From assembly GCA_002049945.1 (NCBI GenBank), contig MVCT01000074.1, positions 1 to 6,624 of the forward strand: 6,624 nt of DNA, read 5' to 3'. This stretch comes from Candidatus Cloacimonas sp. 4484_140 (GTDB lineage: Bacteria; Cloacimonadota; Cloacimonadia; JGIOTU-2). Position 1 is the first letter of the stretch. Every line of letters starts with the position of its first letter. The notes below the pieces were generated by a model. That model was given only the letters and a program-made list of their open reading frames with translations, was not told the origin of the DNA and made no database searches. This document shows positions 1-6,345 of the stretch, piece by piece. A program made the position numbers and the translations under genes.

Positions 1-1809
1 TATGCTTTATTGGTTAAAAAAGATATACATTTTATAAAGTTTCCATTAAAATTGGATGGAGTAGGACATATATCTAATGGTTATGGTCCGGTAGAGGAGC
101 TTTGGGACGGGAACTTTCATCATATTGCTGCTACTTATGATAAGGTTGGCGGTGAGAATAATTGCTTAATATATGTTGATGGATTTCTTGTAGATGCCGA
201 AACGCTTACCGGCAGTATTGATACAAAAACTAGTAGCTTAACAGTAGGCGGCCATTCTTATGATGGGAATCTTTTTGAAGGTAAAATTGATGAAGTGCAG
301 ATTTGGAATGTAGCCCTAACTGCCCAACAAATCCGTGAAAATATGTGTAAAACCCTCACAGGAAATGAAGGCGGACTTGTTGCCTATTACAATTTTGACA
401 ATACATCAGGAACAACACTTCAGGATTTTAGCGGAAATATAAATGACGGAACGCTTCAAAATATGGATAATGCCGATTGGGTAAATTCATCCGCATTCAA
501 TACCTGGCTCAATACCAATTCATCAGACTGGTCAAGTGCATCAAACTGGAGCCGCGGCAGTGTTCCGTCTTTAACGGATAATGTGGGAATAATGGATTAT
601 ACAGGAGGAACAGCACCCACGCTTAGTGCAACAACCGTAAATAATTTTGTTGTTGATGATATCTTTACTTTAGGAGCAAATGTAACAGTAAACGGCAACC
701 TTATTCTTGAGGAAAATCTTGATTTGAACGGAAAAACGATAACACTTGGTGCAACTGCAAATTTAGTTGAATCGAGCGGAAATCTTTACGGAACTTCAGG
801 AACAATTACGACCACCAGAAATTTAAGCAATATCGATGAAGATGTTGCCGGACTTGGAGCGAAAATAACAACTTCTGCAAATATGTTAAGCACTACAATT
901 ATTCGTGGTCACCAAGCACAAGGAACTTTAGGGATCAAAAGATATTATCAGATAAATCCAACAACAAATACAGGCTTGAACGCCACTCTTATTTTCAATT
1001 ATCTTGAATCCGAACTTAATGGTGTTGCAGAAGCTGATCTTAAACTTTTCAAATCAGCAGACGGCAATAGCTGGACTGAGCAGGCAACTTCATCTGTGAA
1101 TACAACAGACAATACAATTACCCTTTCCTCAATTGATGGCTTTTCATGGTGGACAGGTGCTAAAACTGGCTCAGGTCCAACGCTTCCAGTTGAACTCTCC
1201 ACCTTCACCGCCCAATTTATAGAAAATACCCCAACTCTTTATTGGACAACCCAATCCGAAGCTGACAACATGGGCTGGTTTGTGTATCGAAATGATGAAG
1301 AAGATTTCACAACTTCCGAGAAAATATCAGAGTTTATAGAAGGACATGGCACAACAACGCAACAGCAATCATATTTGTATGAAGATAATATTGAGAATCC
1401 AGAAATCGGAAGCACTTATTATTACTGGCTGGAGAGCATTGATTACAGCGGAATTGTAAATCATTATGATAAAGTAGCAGTAATAACAATTCAAGAACAA
1501 TATGATCCGGGTGGCGGTTTGATACCTGAACCAGTGCGACATGGTCTATTACAGAACGAACCAAATCCTGTTATTGAGAGCACAAAGATTTCCTTTAATC
1601 TTCATGAAACTGCAAAAGTAGAATTGAATATCTACAATCTCAAAGGACAGCTTGTAAAATCGCTTTATTCCGGATTTGCTTCATCCAAAACTTTAGTTTG
1701 GAATGGAAAAGATGAGAATGGGAAAAATCTTCAAGCAGGTGTGTATTTGTACAAATTGCTCATAAATGGTAAAATTGCAGATACGAAGAAGCTTGTTCTG
1801 ATGAAATAA
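1..1809 (+). CDS. Secreted LamG-domain surface protein with C-terminal sorting domain (5' end missing)
   Basis: The reading frame is open from the first base (Tyr-Ala-Leu-Leu-Val-Lys), so the true start, any signal peptide and part of the first domain lie upstream; the TTG at base 10 is not a credible start. About 602 residues are visible. Bases ~40-400 encode a LamG/concanavalin-like fold (HHIAATYD, IYVDG, GKIDEVQIWNVAL, then GLVAYYNFD..SGTTLQDFSGN). A Trp-rich stretch (DWSSASNWSRGSVPSLTDNV, ~525-585) and a beta-rich low-complexity region follow. Bases ~1186-1500 encode a module beginning LPVELSTFTA with W.TQSEADNMGWFVYR. The last ~85 residues (NEPNP...VELNIYNLKGQLVKSL...LQAGVYLYKLL...KKLVLMK) match the FlgD-like/type IX secretion type A sorting tail. 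In such proteins this tail directs export across the outer membrane and surface attachment. LamG domains often bind carbohydrate or protein; the ligand here is unknown. The stop is directly followed by a hairpin. Confidence 0.85.
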   Translation, partial: YALLVKKDIHFIKFPLKLDGVGHISNGYGPVEELWDGNFHHIAATYDKVGGENNCLIYVDGFLVDAETLTGSIDTKTSSLTVGGHSYDGNLFEGKIDEVQIWNVALTAQQIRENMCKTLTGNEGGLVAYYNFDNTSGTTLQDFSGNINDGTLQNMDNADWVNSSAFNTWLNTNSSDWSSASNWSRGSVPSLTDNVGIMDYTGGTAPTLSATTVNNFVVDDIFTLGANVTVNGNLILEENLDLNGKTITLGATANLVESSGNLYGTSGTITTTRNLSNIDEDVAGLGAKITTSANMLSTTIIRGHQAQGTLGIKRYYQINPTTNTGLNATLIFNYLESELNGVAEADLKLFKSADGNSWTEQATSSVNTTDNTITLSSIDGFSWWTGAKTGSGPTLPVELSTFTAQFIENTPTLYWTTQSEADNMGWFVYRNDEEDFTTSEKISEFIEGHGTTTQQQSYLYEDNIENPEIGSTYYYWLESIDYSGIVNHYDKVAVITIQEQYDPGGGLIPEPVRHGLLQNEPNPVIESTKISFNLHETAKVELNIYNLKGQLVKSLYSGFASSKTLVWNGKDENGKNLQAGVYLYKLLINGKIADTKKLVLMK

Positions 1810-1816
1810 AATAAAA

Positions 1817-1846
1817 CCTTGCGAATGGCTGAAAGCCTTCGCAAGG
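1817..1846 (+). terminator. Strong hairpin just after the surface-protein gene; possible terminator
   Basis: CCTTGCGAA (1817-1825) pairs perfectly with TTCGCAAGG (1838-1846). Inside it GGCT (1827-1830) pairs with AGCC (1834-1837) around a GAA loop, with only one T bulged. The stem starts 8 bases after the stop codon, as expected for a transcription terminator, but no T-run follows (GTTGAAACG). It may instead be an mRNA 3'-end stabilising hairpin or a member of the palindrome family in this gap. Confidence 0.5.
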
Positions 1847-1864
1847 GTTGAAACGATTAAGTCC

Positions 1865-1907
1865 GAACCATTGCGAAGGATTCCTTCGTCAACCATTCAC
1901 AAGGTTC
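1865..1907. repeat. Compound palindrome of the TTGCGAA family
   Basis: GAACC (1865-1869) can pair with GGTTC (1903-1907). Inside them CGAAGGA (1874-1880) and TCCTTCG (1882-1888) form a near-continuous 15-base palindrome. AACCATTGCGAAGG (1867-1879 region) and AACCATTCACAAGGTT (1891-1906) resemble the arms of the preceding hairpin (AACCTTGCGAA and TTCGCAAGG), so this appears to be a diverged relative of it. Confidence 0.5.
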
Positions 1908-2006
1908 TTAAGCTGATCCTGTTGAAATAATAGTTCTCGGACTTGACTTCACGGGAATGGAATGACAGTGGAGTTAAGAACGAAAAGCTCAAGAAAAATA
2001 ATTAAC

Positions 2007-2040
2007 ACCTTTTCGAAAGTTCCAAACCTTTCGCAAAGTT
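2007..2040. repeat. Two tandem TTTCG/CGAAA palindromic motifs
   Basis: ACCTTTTCGAAAGTT (2007-2021) and AACCTTTCGCAAAGTT (2025-2040) are adjacent near-palindromes with the shared frame ACCTTTCG..AAAGTT. They resemble the AACCTTGCGAA-type arms nearer the start of the gap. They could be a repeat family or a tandem regulator site about 100 bases before the kinase start; the sequence does not decide between these. Confidence 0.4.
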
Positions 2041-2085
2041 ATAAAGACAATTTGTAGGAGCTGAAACCAATTCATCCCTTTTTTC

Positions 2086-2112
2086 TTTACATTAATTTCA
2101 CATGTTTAAGAT
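2086..2112 (+). promoter_or_regulatory. Weak candidate promoter for the two-component operon
   Basis: TTTACA (2086-2091) resembles a -35 box and TAAGAT (2107-2112) a -10 box, 25 bases before the kinase ATG. The 15-base spacer is shorter than usual and the region is AT-rich, so chance is a real possibility. I chose it because it is the best-looking pair just before the operon and because no obvious read-through gene precedes it. Confidence 0.2.
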
Positions 2113-2137
2113 TTAATCAACAGATGAGAACAGAAAT

Positions 2138-4084
2138 ATGAAGTGCAGAGAAGAATCCAATAAAGATGCAGAATTAGCTAAAGTCAGAGAGCTTATTGCT
2201 GAGGCGTACAAGCTGATGAATTCAGATACGAACAAATGTATCAAGATCAGCAAAGAAGCATTACAGCTTTCGGATAAATATCAGTTCGGTGTCGGTCAGG
2301 GAATGGCATATATGCATATTGGACTTGGATATTTTCATCGGAGTGAATATTACAATGCATTGAAAAATTACTTGAAAGCCGAACCATTCTTCCAAAAAGA
2401 AAACTACTGGTATGGATTGAGGAGCATCTATAACAACATCGGGCTTGTATATAATCAGTGGAACGATCTGGAGAACGCACTGAAATACTTTCATAAAAAT
2501 CTTGCATTAGAAGCGAAGTTCAATGGTCCAAAGCTCTCCAGCACGATTTTGAACAATATTGGTAGGATCTATCTTCAACTCGATGATTTCGATCAAGCTG
2601 TTAAGTATTTTACAGAATCCCTCAAGCTTTGCGAAGAACACAAATTACCTTATATGAATTCTGTGTGCTATGACAATCTTGGTAAAACGTACCTAGAACT
2701 TGGTGACACCCTGAAAGCTGAGGAGTTCTATGAAAAATCGATTTCATTAAAAACAGGGATAAAAGATTATGCCGGCTTGAGCAATGTTTATCAAAACAAG
2801 GCAACGTTACTTATAAAATCCGAAGAATATAAAACGGCTCTGAAAATGCTGGATAAAGCAATGGATTTTGCCAGTAAAGTGAATGAACAAAGTCAAATCG
2901 CAAGTATATATCTTAAATATGCAAATGTTTATGAAAAACTGGATGATCCGATAAAGCAAAAAGAATTCCTCGAAAAAAGTTTGAGCATCGCTGAGCTGCA
3001 TCAATTACGTTCGACTGCTCTGAAAGCTTATACGGCACTATCTCAATTTTACCAGAATAAAACCGATTACAAAAAAGCATTGTACTTCACCCAAAAAGGT
3101 CAGCAGATAAAAGATTTCCTTTCTGATGAAAAGAAAAACAGTGCGATCCAAGAAATGAAGATAAAAATGGAAGTGGAACGTACAGAGCATGAAAAGGAGA
3201 TTCTCCAGCATAAAAACGATGAACTTGAAAGTATGAATGCCCAAATTTTGGATCAGAAAAAGATGCTTGAGCAAGCAGAAAAGGAATTGAAACAGCTCAA
3301 TCAGAATCTTGAGAAAAAAGTTATTGAGGAAACCAAAAAGCGACGCTTGCAGGAGCAGATCATTATACAGAAATCCAAGCTTGAATCTCTGGGACGGCTG
3401 GCAGCAGGAATCGCGCATGAGATCAATCAACCAGTCGGATTGATAAAGATCGCAACACAGAACCTTTTCCATAAATATAAGAATAATAAGATCACTGATA
3501 CTTATCTAAAAGAGAAGTCTGCTTTCGTCGAAGATAATATCAACCGGATCAACAAAATCATAGAACATATACGCCTATTTTCACGCGACCAACAGCAAGA
3601 CAATAAACAAAAAATAGATGTTAAGGAAATTGTTAACAATGCTCTTTCAATGATCAGGATGCAGTTTAAAAATCATAACATTGCCATACAACAAGAATTC
3701 AAAGAAGATCACTTCAAAACCATTGGAAACAAATACCGCCTGGAACAGGTTGTGCTGAATCTGCTTTCCAATGCTCGTGATGCACTCGACGAGAAATTTG
3801 ATGAACTGGACGATGCAAAGAAAATAATTATTAGATTGTATCCGGAGGGCAATATAATTGTTCTTGAGGTCGAAGATAACGGATGTGGCTTAAGTCAACA
3901 AACCATTTACCATGTTTTCGATCCTTTCTATACAACGAAGCCAGAAAGCAGGGGAACAGGACTGGGACTTTCAATATGCTACGGCATCATTCAGGAGATG
4001 GATGGAAACATATCCATGGAGAGTAAAAAAGGAAAATTCACTCTAGTCAAAATTAAACTTCCCTCGTATTCAAGAAAAGCTTAG
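2138..4084 (+). CDS. Soluble TPR/coiled-coil sensor histidine kinase (NtrB/AtoS-like core)
   Basis: This 648-residue protein is predicted to autophosphorylate on histidine and pass phosphate to the regulator encoded 12 bases downstream. Residues ~10-330 form a run of TPR repeats of about 40 residues (YNALKNYLKAE, LENALKYFHKNLALE, FDQAVKYFTESLKL, KTALKMLDKAMD, KKALYFTQKGQ). Residues ~335-415 are a charged, Leu-rich coiled coil. The H-box is GIAHEINQPV with His427 as phosphoacceptor. The ATPase domain shows the N-box (VLNLLSNARDAL, Asn545), G1 (EDNGCGL, 579-585), F-box (VFDPFYTTK) and G2 (GTGLGLS, 606-612). All catalytic motifs are intact. I see no signal peptide or membrane helix, so it should act in the cytoplasm, with the TPR region as probable input or docking surface; the signal is unknown. 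The ATG at 2138 is favoured because TPR sequence begins soon after it and an in-frame stop lies at 2114. No clear Shine-Dalgarno precedes it. Confidence 0.93.
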   Translation: MKCREESNKDAELAKVRELIAEAYKLMNSDTNKCIKISKEALQLSDKYQFGVGQGMAYMHIGLGYFHRSEYYNALKNYLKAEPFFQKENYWYGLRSIYNNIGLVYNQWNDLENALKYFHKNLALEAKFNGPKLSSTILNNIGRIYLQLDDFDQAVKYFTESLKLCEEHKLPYMNSVCYDNLGKTYLELGDTLKAEEFYEKSISLKTGIKDYAGLSNVYQNKATLLIKSEEYKTALKMLDKAMDFASKVNEQSQIASIYLKYANVYEKLDDPIKQKEFLEKSLSIAELHQLRSTALKAYTALSQFYQNKTDYKKALYFTQKGQQIKDFLSDEKKNSAIQEMKIKMEVERTEHEKEILQHKNDELESMNAQILDQKKMLEQAEKELKQLNQNLEKKVIEETKKRRLQEQIIIQKSKLESLGRLAAGIAHEINQPVGLIKIATQNLFHKYKNNKITDTYLKEKSAFVEDNINRINKIIEHIRLFSRDQQQDNKQKIDVKEIVNNALSMIRMQFKNHNIAIQQEFKEDHFKTIGNKYRLEQVVLNLLSNARDALDEKFDELDDAKKIIIRLYPEGNIIVLEVEDNGCGLSQQTIYHVFDPFYTTKPESRGTGLGLSICYGIIQEMDGNISMESKKGKFTLVKIKLPSYSRKA

Positions 4085-4086
4085 AT

Positions 4087-4090
4087 AGGA
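4087..4090 (+). promoter_or_regulatory. Ribosome binding site of the response regulator
   Basis: AGGA lies 6 bases before the ATG at 4097, in the 12-base space after the kinase stop (TAG, 4082-4084). This supports the chosen start and separate initiation within one operon transcript. Confidence 0.6.
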
Positions 4091-4096
4091 TTAATA

Positions 4097-5491
4097 ATGA
4101 AAAAATTAACCGTACTTGTGGTTGATGATGAAAAGGGTTATAGGGACGAAATCGGCGAATATCTCGCTGATTGTGATTTCCTCGTACACAAAGCTGAAAC
4201 CCCTTCCCGCGCCCTTGAAATTCAGTCTTCATCACAAATCGATATTGCGATTGTCGATCTGAAGCTTCCTGAAATGGATGGCACTGAACTCCTCAAAAAA
4301 TTGATCGAATTCGATCCTGACATCGCTGTCATTATGATAAGTGGACATGGTGACATGGAGAGTGTGATCAAAGCGATGAGAGAGGGTGCTCTAGACTTCT
4401 TTGCCAAGCCATTTGATCTGATGGACATTCAATATTCAATAGAACGAACACAAAAGTATCTTTCATTACAGAACCGGATTTCAGAGATACGTCAAACCTA
4501 TGAAAAACTTCTTTCTGCACAGGATGTGGGTAAGCGCTATCAAATGATCGGGAAAAGCGAAAGTATGAAGGAAATCCTTCATCTGATAAAGCAGATCGCT
4601 GCCACAAAAAATACGGACGTCCTCATAACAGGGGAAAGTGGAACAGGTAAGGAGCTTGTGGCTCGTGGTATTCACAATCTCAGCGGAAGAAAAGATAAAA
4701 TATTTTTTGATGTCAACTGCACTGCAATACCGGAGAGTCTTTTTGAGAGCGAATTTTTCGGACATGCAAAACATGCGTTCACAGGTGCGGATTCAACCCG
4801 GAAAGGGTGGTTTGAGATAGCAAACCACGGAACATTGTTTCTTGATGAAATAGGAGATATGCCTTCTGCAATGCAGGCAAAACTGTTGCGGGTACTCGAA
4901 GAAAGAAAGATCAGGCGTGTCGGCTCGTCCGAAGATATTCTACTCGACATCAGAATAATAGCATCAACGAATAAAAATCTTGAAAAATTGATCATGAATA
5001 ATCTATTTCGCAAAGACCTTTTCTTTCGTCTGAACAAATTCCGCATTGATATTCCACTTCTAAGACAACGTCCGGCAGATATTGTTCCTTTGCTTGATTA
5101 TTACAACAAAGAATTCAGTCTTTCCATGAAAAAGCCCTTGAAATCATTCTCGGAAAGGGCAATAAAGAATCTTCAGAAGTATGATTTCCCGGGGAATGTG
5201 CGTGAACTAAAAAATATGGTGGAAAGAGCAGTGATCATGTCACAGTCCTGTGATGCGTATCTTAAAATTGAAACTGTACCTGAAACGCTTCAAAAACATG
5301 ACACAACAAATATTATTTCGAACTTACCTGATCTTTCTTTATCGCATCTTGATAATCTGGAAAGAGAAATGATCTGCAAAGCAATGGAAAAAACAGGGAA
5401 CAACAAGACAAATGCTGCAGAATTATTAGGAACGACCAGAACCAGTCTCAATCGAAAAATTAAAAAATATAGATTGCATTTCGACTCCTAA
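4097..5491 (+). CDS. NtrC-family sigma-54-dependent response regulator
   Basis: This 464-residue protein is predicted to activate sigma-54 RNA polymerase when phosphorylated by the kinase encoded just upstream. Receiver domain (~1-120): acidic pair Asp10/Asp11, phosphoacceptor Asp54 (AIVDLKLPEMDG), Ser82 and Lys104 (FAKPF). AAA+ domain (~148-375): Walker A GESGTGKE (179-186), Walker B TLFLDE (246-251), sensor I STN (290-292), arginine-containing FRKDLFFRLN (304-313) and sensor II GNVREL (366-371). The sigma-54 contact loop reads HAFTGA (226-231) in place of the usual GAFTGA; the Phe and Thr needed for sigma-54 contact are kept. A C-terminal Fis-type helix-turn-helix (~420-460, NKTNAAELLGTTRTSLNRKIKKY) should bind enhancer DNA. 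Length and domain order are normal for the family. The final codons and stop lie inside a REP-like hairpin repeat beginning at 5481. Its target genes cannot be read from this window. Confidence 0.95.
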   Translation: MKKLTVLVVDDEKGYRDEIGEYLADCDFLVHKAETPSRALEIQSSSQIDIAIVDLKLPEMDGTELLKKLIEFDPDIAVIMISGHGDMESVIKAMREGALDFFAKPFDLMDIQYSIERTQKYLSLQNRISEIRQTYEKLLSAQDVGKRYQMIGKSESMKEILHLIKQIAATKNTDVLITGESGTGKELVARGIHNLSGRKDKIFFDVNCTAIPESLFESEFFGHAKHAFTGADSTRKGWFEIANHGTLFLDEIGDMPSAMQAKLLRVLEERKIRRVGSSEDILLDIRIIASTNKNLEKLIMNNLFRKDLFFRLNKFRIDIPLLRQRPADIVPLLDYYNKEFSLSMKKPLKSFSERAIKNLQKYDFPGNVRELKNMVERAVIMSQSCDAYLKIETVPETLQKHDTTNIISNLPDLSLSHLDNLEREMICKAMEKTGNNKTNAAELLGTTRTSLNRKIKKYRLHFDS

Positions 5492-5513
5492 GTCTGCAAG
5501 ACGAGGAGTCGAG
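5481..5513 (+). repeat. REP-like hairpin, type A copy 1
   Basis: TCGACTCCT (5481-5489) pairs with AGGAGTCGA (5504-5512). Inside, GTCT (5492-5495) pairs with AGAC (5499-5502) around a GCA loop, leaving AA opposite G unpaired. All 33 bases recur at 6264-6296. The left arm includes the last codons and the TAA stop (5489-5491) of the response regulator gene, so it may also fold as that transcript's 3' end; no T-run follows. Confidence 0.85.
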
Positions 5514-5537
5514 GTACAGCATAGAAGAAGTGCTCTC

Positions 5538-5565
5538 AGGAATCCTCGCTGCACTTAGGATTCCT
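5538..5565 (-). repeat. REP-like hairpin, type B copy 1
   Basis: AGGAATCCT (5538-5546) pairs perfectly with AGGATTCCT (5557-5565) around a 10-base loop. Read on the other strand it contains TCCTAAGTGCA, close to the TCCTAAGTCTGCA of type A, so it is treated as an inverted relative. It lies 24 bases after type A copy 1 and just before the transposase ribosome binding site. Confidence 0.75.
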
Positions 5566-5575
5566 CGTAGAATAA

Positions 5576-5581
5576 TTGGAG
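5576..5581 (+). promoter_or_regulatory. Ribosome binding site of the transposase
   Basis: TTGGAG ends 5 bases before the ATG at 5587. This good Shine-Dalgarno decides the start. The longer in-frame option (GTG at 5530) would begin inside the type B hairpin region and add 19 residues unlike the family. Confidence 0.65.
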
Positions 5582-5586
5582 TAAAA

Positions 5587-6174
5587 ATGATCAAAAGATG
5601 TAAAAAGGATGAATTTACTGAAGGAGCGATTTTTCACATCTATAATAAAACGATGAAACCACTCAAACTCTTTTATAATGATAACAATTATACATCATTC
5701 TTGCAGTATTTTTCAAAATTTCTAAGAAATTATCCTTCCACAATTTATGCATATTGTTTAATGCCAAACCACTTTCATTTTCTTCTTAGACAAGATTCCA
5801 GTAAACCAATATATGAATTATTTAATCACGCACTTTCTTCATACGTAAGACATCTGAATCACATTCTCAATAGAAATGGACCTATATTTCAAAGCAAATT
5901 ACAGCATGTAAAAGTTTATGACGAGCAGTATCTAATTCAATTGGTAATGTATATTCATAATAATCCAAGAAAAGCGAATCTTGTGACAGACCTCCGAGAT
6001 TGGAAATATTCAAATTATTCAAATTTTATAGAGAGAAAAGAAGATGAAATTACTTCAAAAGACTCATTGGCATCTTTTATAGAATATTTTGATGATTATA
6101 AAAAAATGATATCTATATACGATGAAGAAGTCAATGATAAATCAATGGGTATGCTCATCGATTTCGACTACTAA
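5587..6174 (+). CDS. REP-associated tyrosine transposase (RAYT, Y1/HUH superfamily)
   Basis: This 195-residue single-strand DNA endonuclease of the IS200-like Y1 transposase superfamily is expected to nick REP hairpin DNA through a covalent tyrosine link. The family signature YAYCLMPNHFHFLL (54-67) carries the metal-binding HUH pair His62 and His64. The catalytic tyrosine is most likely Tyr122 in MYIHNNPRKA (121-130). Flanking family blocks are present: the N-terminal EGAIFHIYNKTM (12-23), GPIFQSKLQHVKV (98-110) and DWKYSNYSNF (138-147, the usual 'W.YSSY' block). The domain looks complete and intact. The ATG at 5587 is chosen for its TTGGAG site. The gene is more AT-rich in places than the operon before it (14 of 60 bases G/C at 5641-5700 against 27 of 60 at 4141-4200), which fits separate ancestry. 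It is flanked by hairpin repeats on both sides, as expected for a RAYT, and its last codons (Phe-Asp-Tyr-stop) lie in a degenerate type A repeat. Its subgroup cannot be fixed without a tree. Confidence 0.92.
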   Translation: MIKRCKKDEFTEGAIFHIYNKTMKPLKLFYNDNNYTSFLQYFSKFLRNYPSTIYAYCLMPNHFHFLLRQDSSKPIYELFNHALSSYVRHLNHILNRNGPIFQSKLQHVKVYDEQYLIQLVMYIHNNPRKANLVTDLRDWKYSNYSNFIERKEDEITSKDSLASFIEYFDDYKKMISIYDEEVNDKSMGMLIDFDY

Positions 6175-6206
6175 GGAATTTCGATTTATCGGGACGACGA
6201 GGAGTC
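6161..6206 (+). repeat. Degenerate type A repeat (copy 2) overlapping the transposase 3' end
   Basis: ATTTCGACTACTAAG (6161-6175) matches 14 of 15 bases of the left part of copy 1 (5478-5492). ACGAGGAGTC (6197-6206) matches the right arm. The interval between the two matched parts is 21 bases instead of 8, and the heptamer ATTTCGA occurs twice (6161-6167 and 6178-6184), so the centre seems expanded or rearranged. The left part contains the transposase stop codon (6172-6174). Confidence 0.65.
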
Positions 6207-6228
6207 TATGTTCTATCATAAAATAGCG

Positions 6229-6256
6229 AGGAGTCCTTGCTTCGCTTAGGACTCCT
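6229..6256 (-). repeat. REP-like hairpin, type B copy 2
   Basis: AGGAGTCCT (6229-6237) pairs perfectly with AGGACTCCT (6248-6256) around TGCTTCGCTT. Compared with copy 1 the central stem pair changes from A-T to G-C on both arms, keeping the pairing. It lies 22 bases after degenerate type A copy 2, echoing the 24-base A-to-B spacing upstream of the gene. Confidence 0.8.
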
Positions 6257-6263
6257 ATTCAAA

Positions 6264-6296
6264 TCGACTCCTAAGTCTGCAAGACGAGGAGTCGAG
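6264..6296 (+). repeat. REP-like hairpin, type A copy 3
   Basis: All 33 bases are identical to copy 1 (5481-5513) and in the same orientation. The arms are TCGACTCCT (6264-6272) and AGGAGTCGA (6287-6295). It starts 7 bases after type B copy 2 and lies outside any coding region, which shows that the sequence is conserved without a coding reason. Confidence 0.85.
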
Positions 6297-6308
6297 TAGA
6301 AAAGTTAA

Positions 6309-6318
6309 GAGGAGTCTA
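6309..6318 (+). repeat. Right-arm fragment of a type A repeat
   Basis: GAGGAGTCTA is identical to 6199-6208, the right arm of degenerate copy 2, and close to the AGGAGTCGA arm of copies 1 and 3. No left arm is visible nearby. At ten bases it could be chance, but its place 13 bases after copy 3 makes a repeat remnant more likely. Confidence 0.35.
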
Positions 6319-6345
6319 ATGATAAGTCAATTGTTAAATGGCGCA

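Larger units (their letters stand above)
1810..2137. other. Non-coding gap with palindrome cluster upstream of the kinase operon
   Basis: This 328-base gap has no credible gene. Its first third carries the hairpin at 1817-1846 and the palindromes at 1865-1907, and further palindromes lie at 2007-2040. An 8-base inverted repeat, GTTCTTAA (1904-1911) with TTAAGAAC (1974-1981), brackets a stretch in which I recognise nothing (1912-1973). The last ~100 bases should hold the kinase promoter. The best candidate is TTTACA (2086-2091) with TAAGAT (2107-2112), but the 15-base spacer is short, so it is weak. No sigma-54 type GG-N10-GC pair stood out. Confidence 0.6.
5481..6296 (+). mobile_element. RAYT transposase within REP-like repeats (REPtron/BIME-like unit)
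   Basis: A Y1/HUH tyrosine transposase (5587-6174) is bracketed by hairpin repeats in the order A1-B1-gene-A2-B2-A3. A1 and A3 share 33 identical bases in the same orientation, 783 bases apart. A2 is degenerate. B repeats look like A repeats read on the other strand (both carry TCCTAAG, then GCA(A), then GGA). Known RAYTs bind and process REP hairpins, often arranged as inverted REP pairs (BIMEs), and this architecture matches. Whether the whole 816-base unit ever moved as one piece is not shown; no target duplication was recognised at its ends. Confidence 0.7.

Noticed and set aside
10..12. TTG at base 10 as the start of the surface protein
   Set aside because: The frame is open to base 1, no ribosome site can be assessed, and the LamG domain would begin truncated; the gene simply continues off the window.
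1912..1973. Possible gene remnant or small RNA between the palindromes
   Set aside because: No frame gives a recognisable peptide, and no promoter or structured RNA pattern beyond an 8-base flanking inverted repeat could be supported.
3038..3472. 144-residue minus-strand open frame within the kinase gene
   Set aside because: It is a Phe/Leu-rich antisense shadow of the coiled-coil and H-box coding sequence, with no recognisable domain; the sense frame has clear kinase motifs.
4672..5046. 124-residue minus-strand open frame within the regulator gene
   Set aside because: It lies opposite the conserved AAA+ motifs of the sigma-54 activator and shows no domain of its own.
5530..5586. GTG-initiated 19-residue N-terminal extension of the transposase
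   Set aside because: It runs through the type B hairpin, lacks a ribosome site, and adds residues unlike the family; the ATG at 5587 has TTGGAG at proper spacing.
5481..6296. Possible CRISPR-like or IS-type terminal repeats from the identical 33-base copies
   Set aside because: Only two perfect copies occur, 783 bases apart with a gene between them, and they are direct, self-palindromic repeats. This fits REP hairpins around a RAYT, not a CRISPR array or DDE-type inverted termini.
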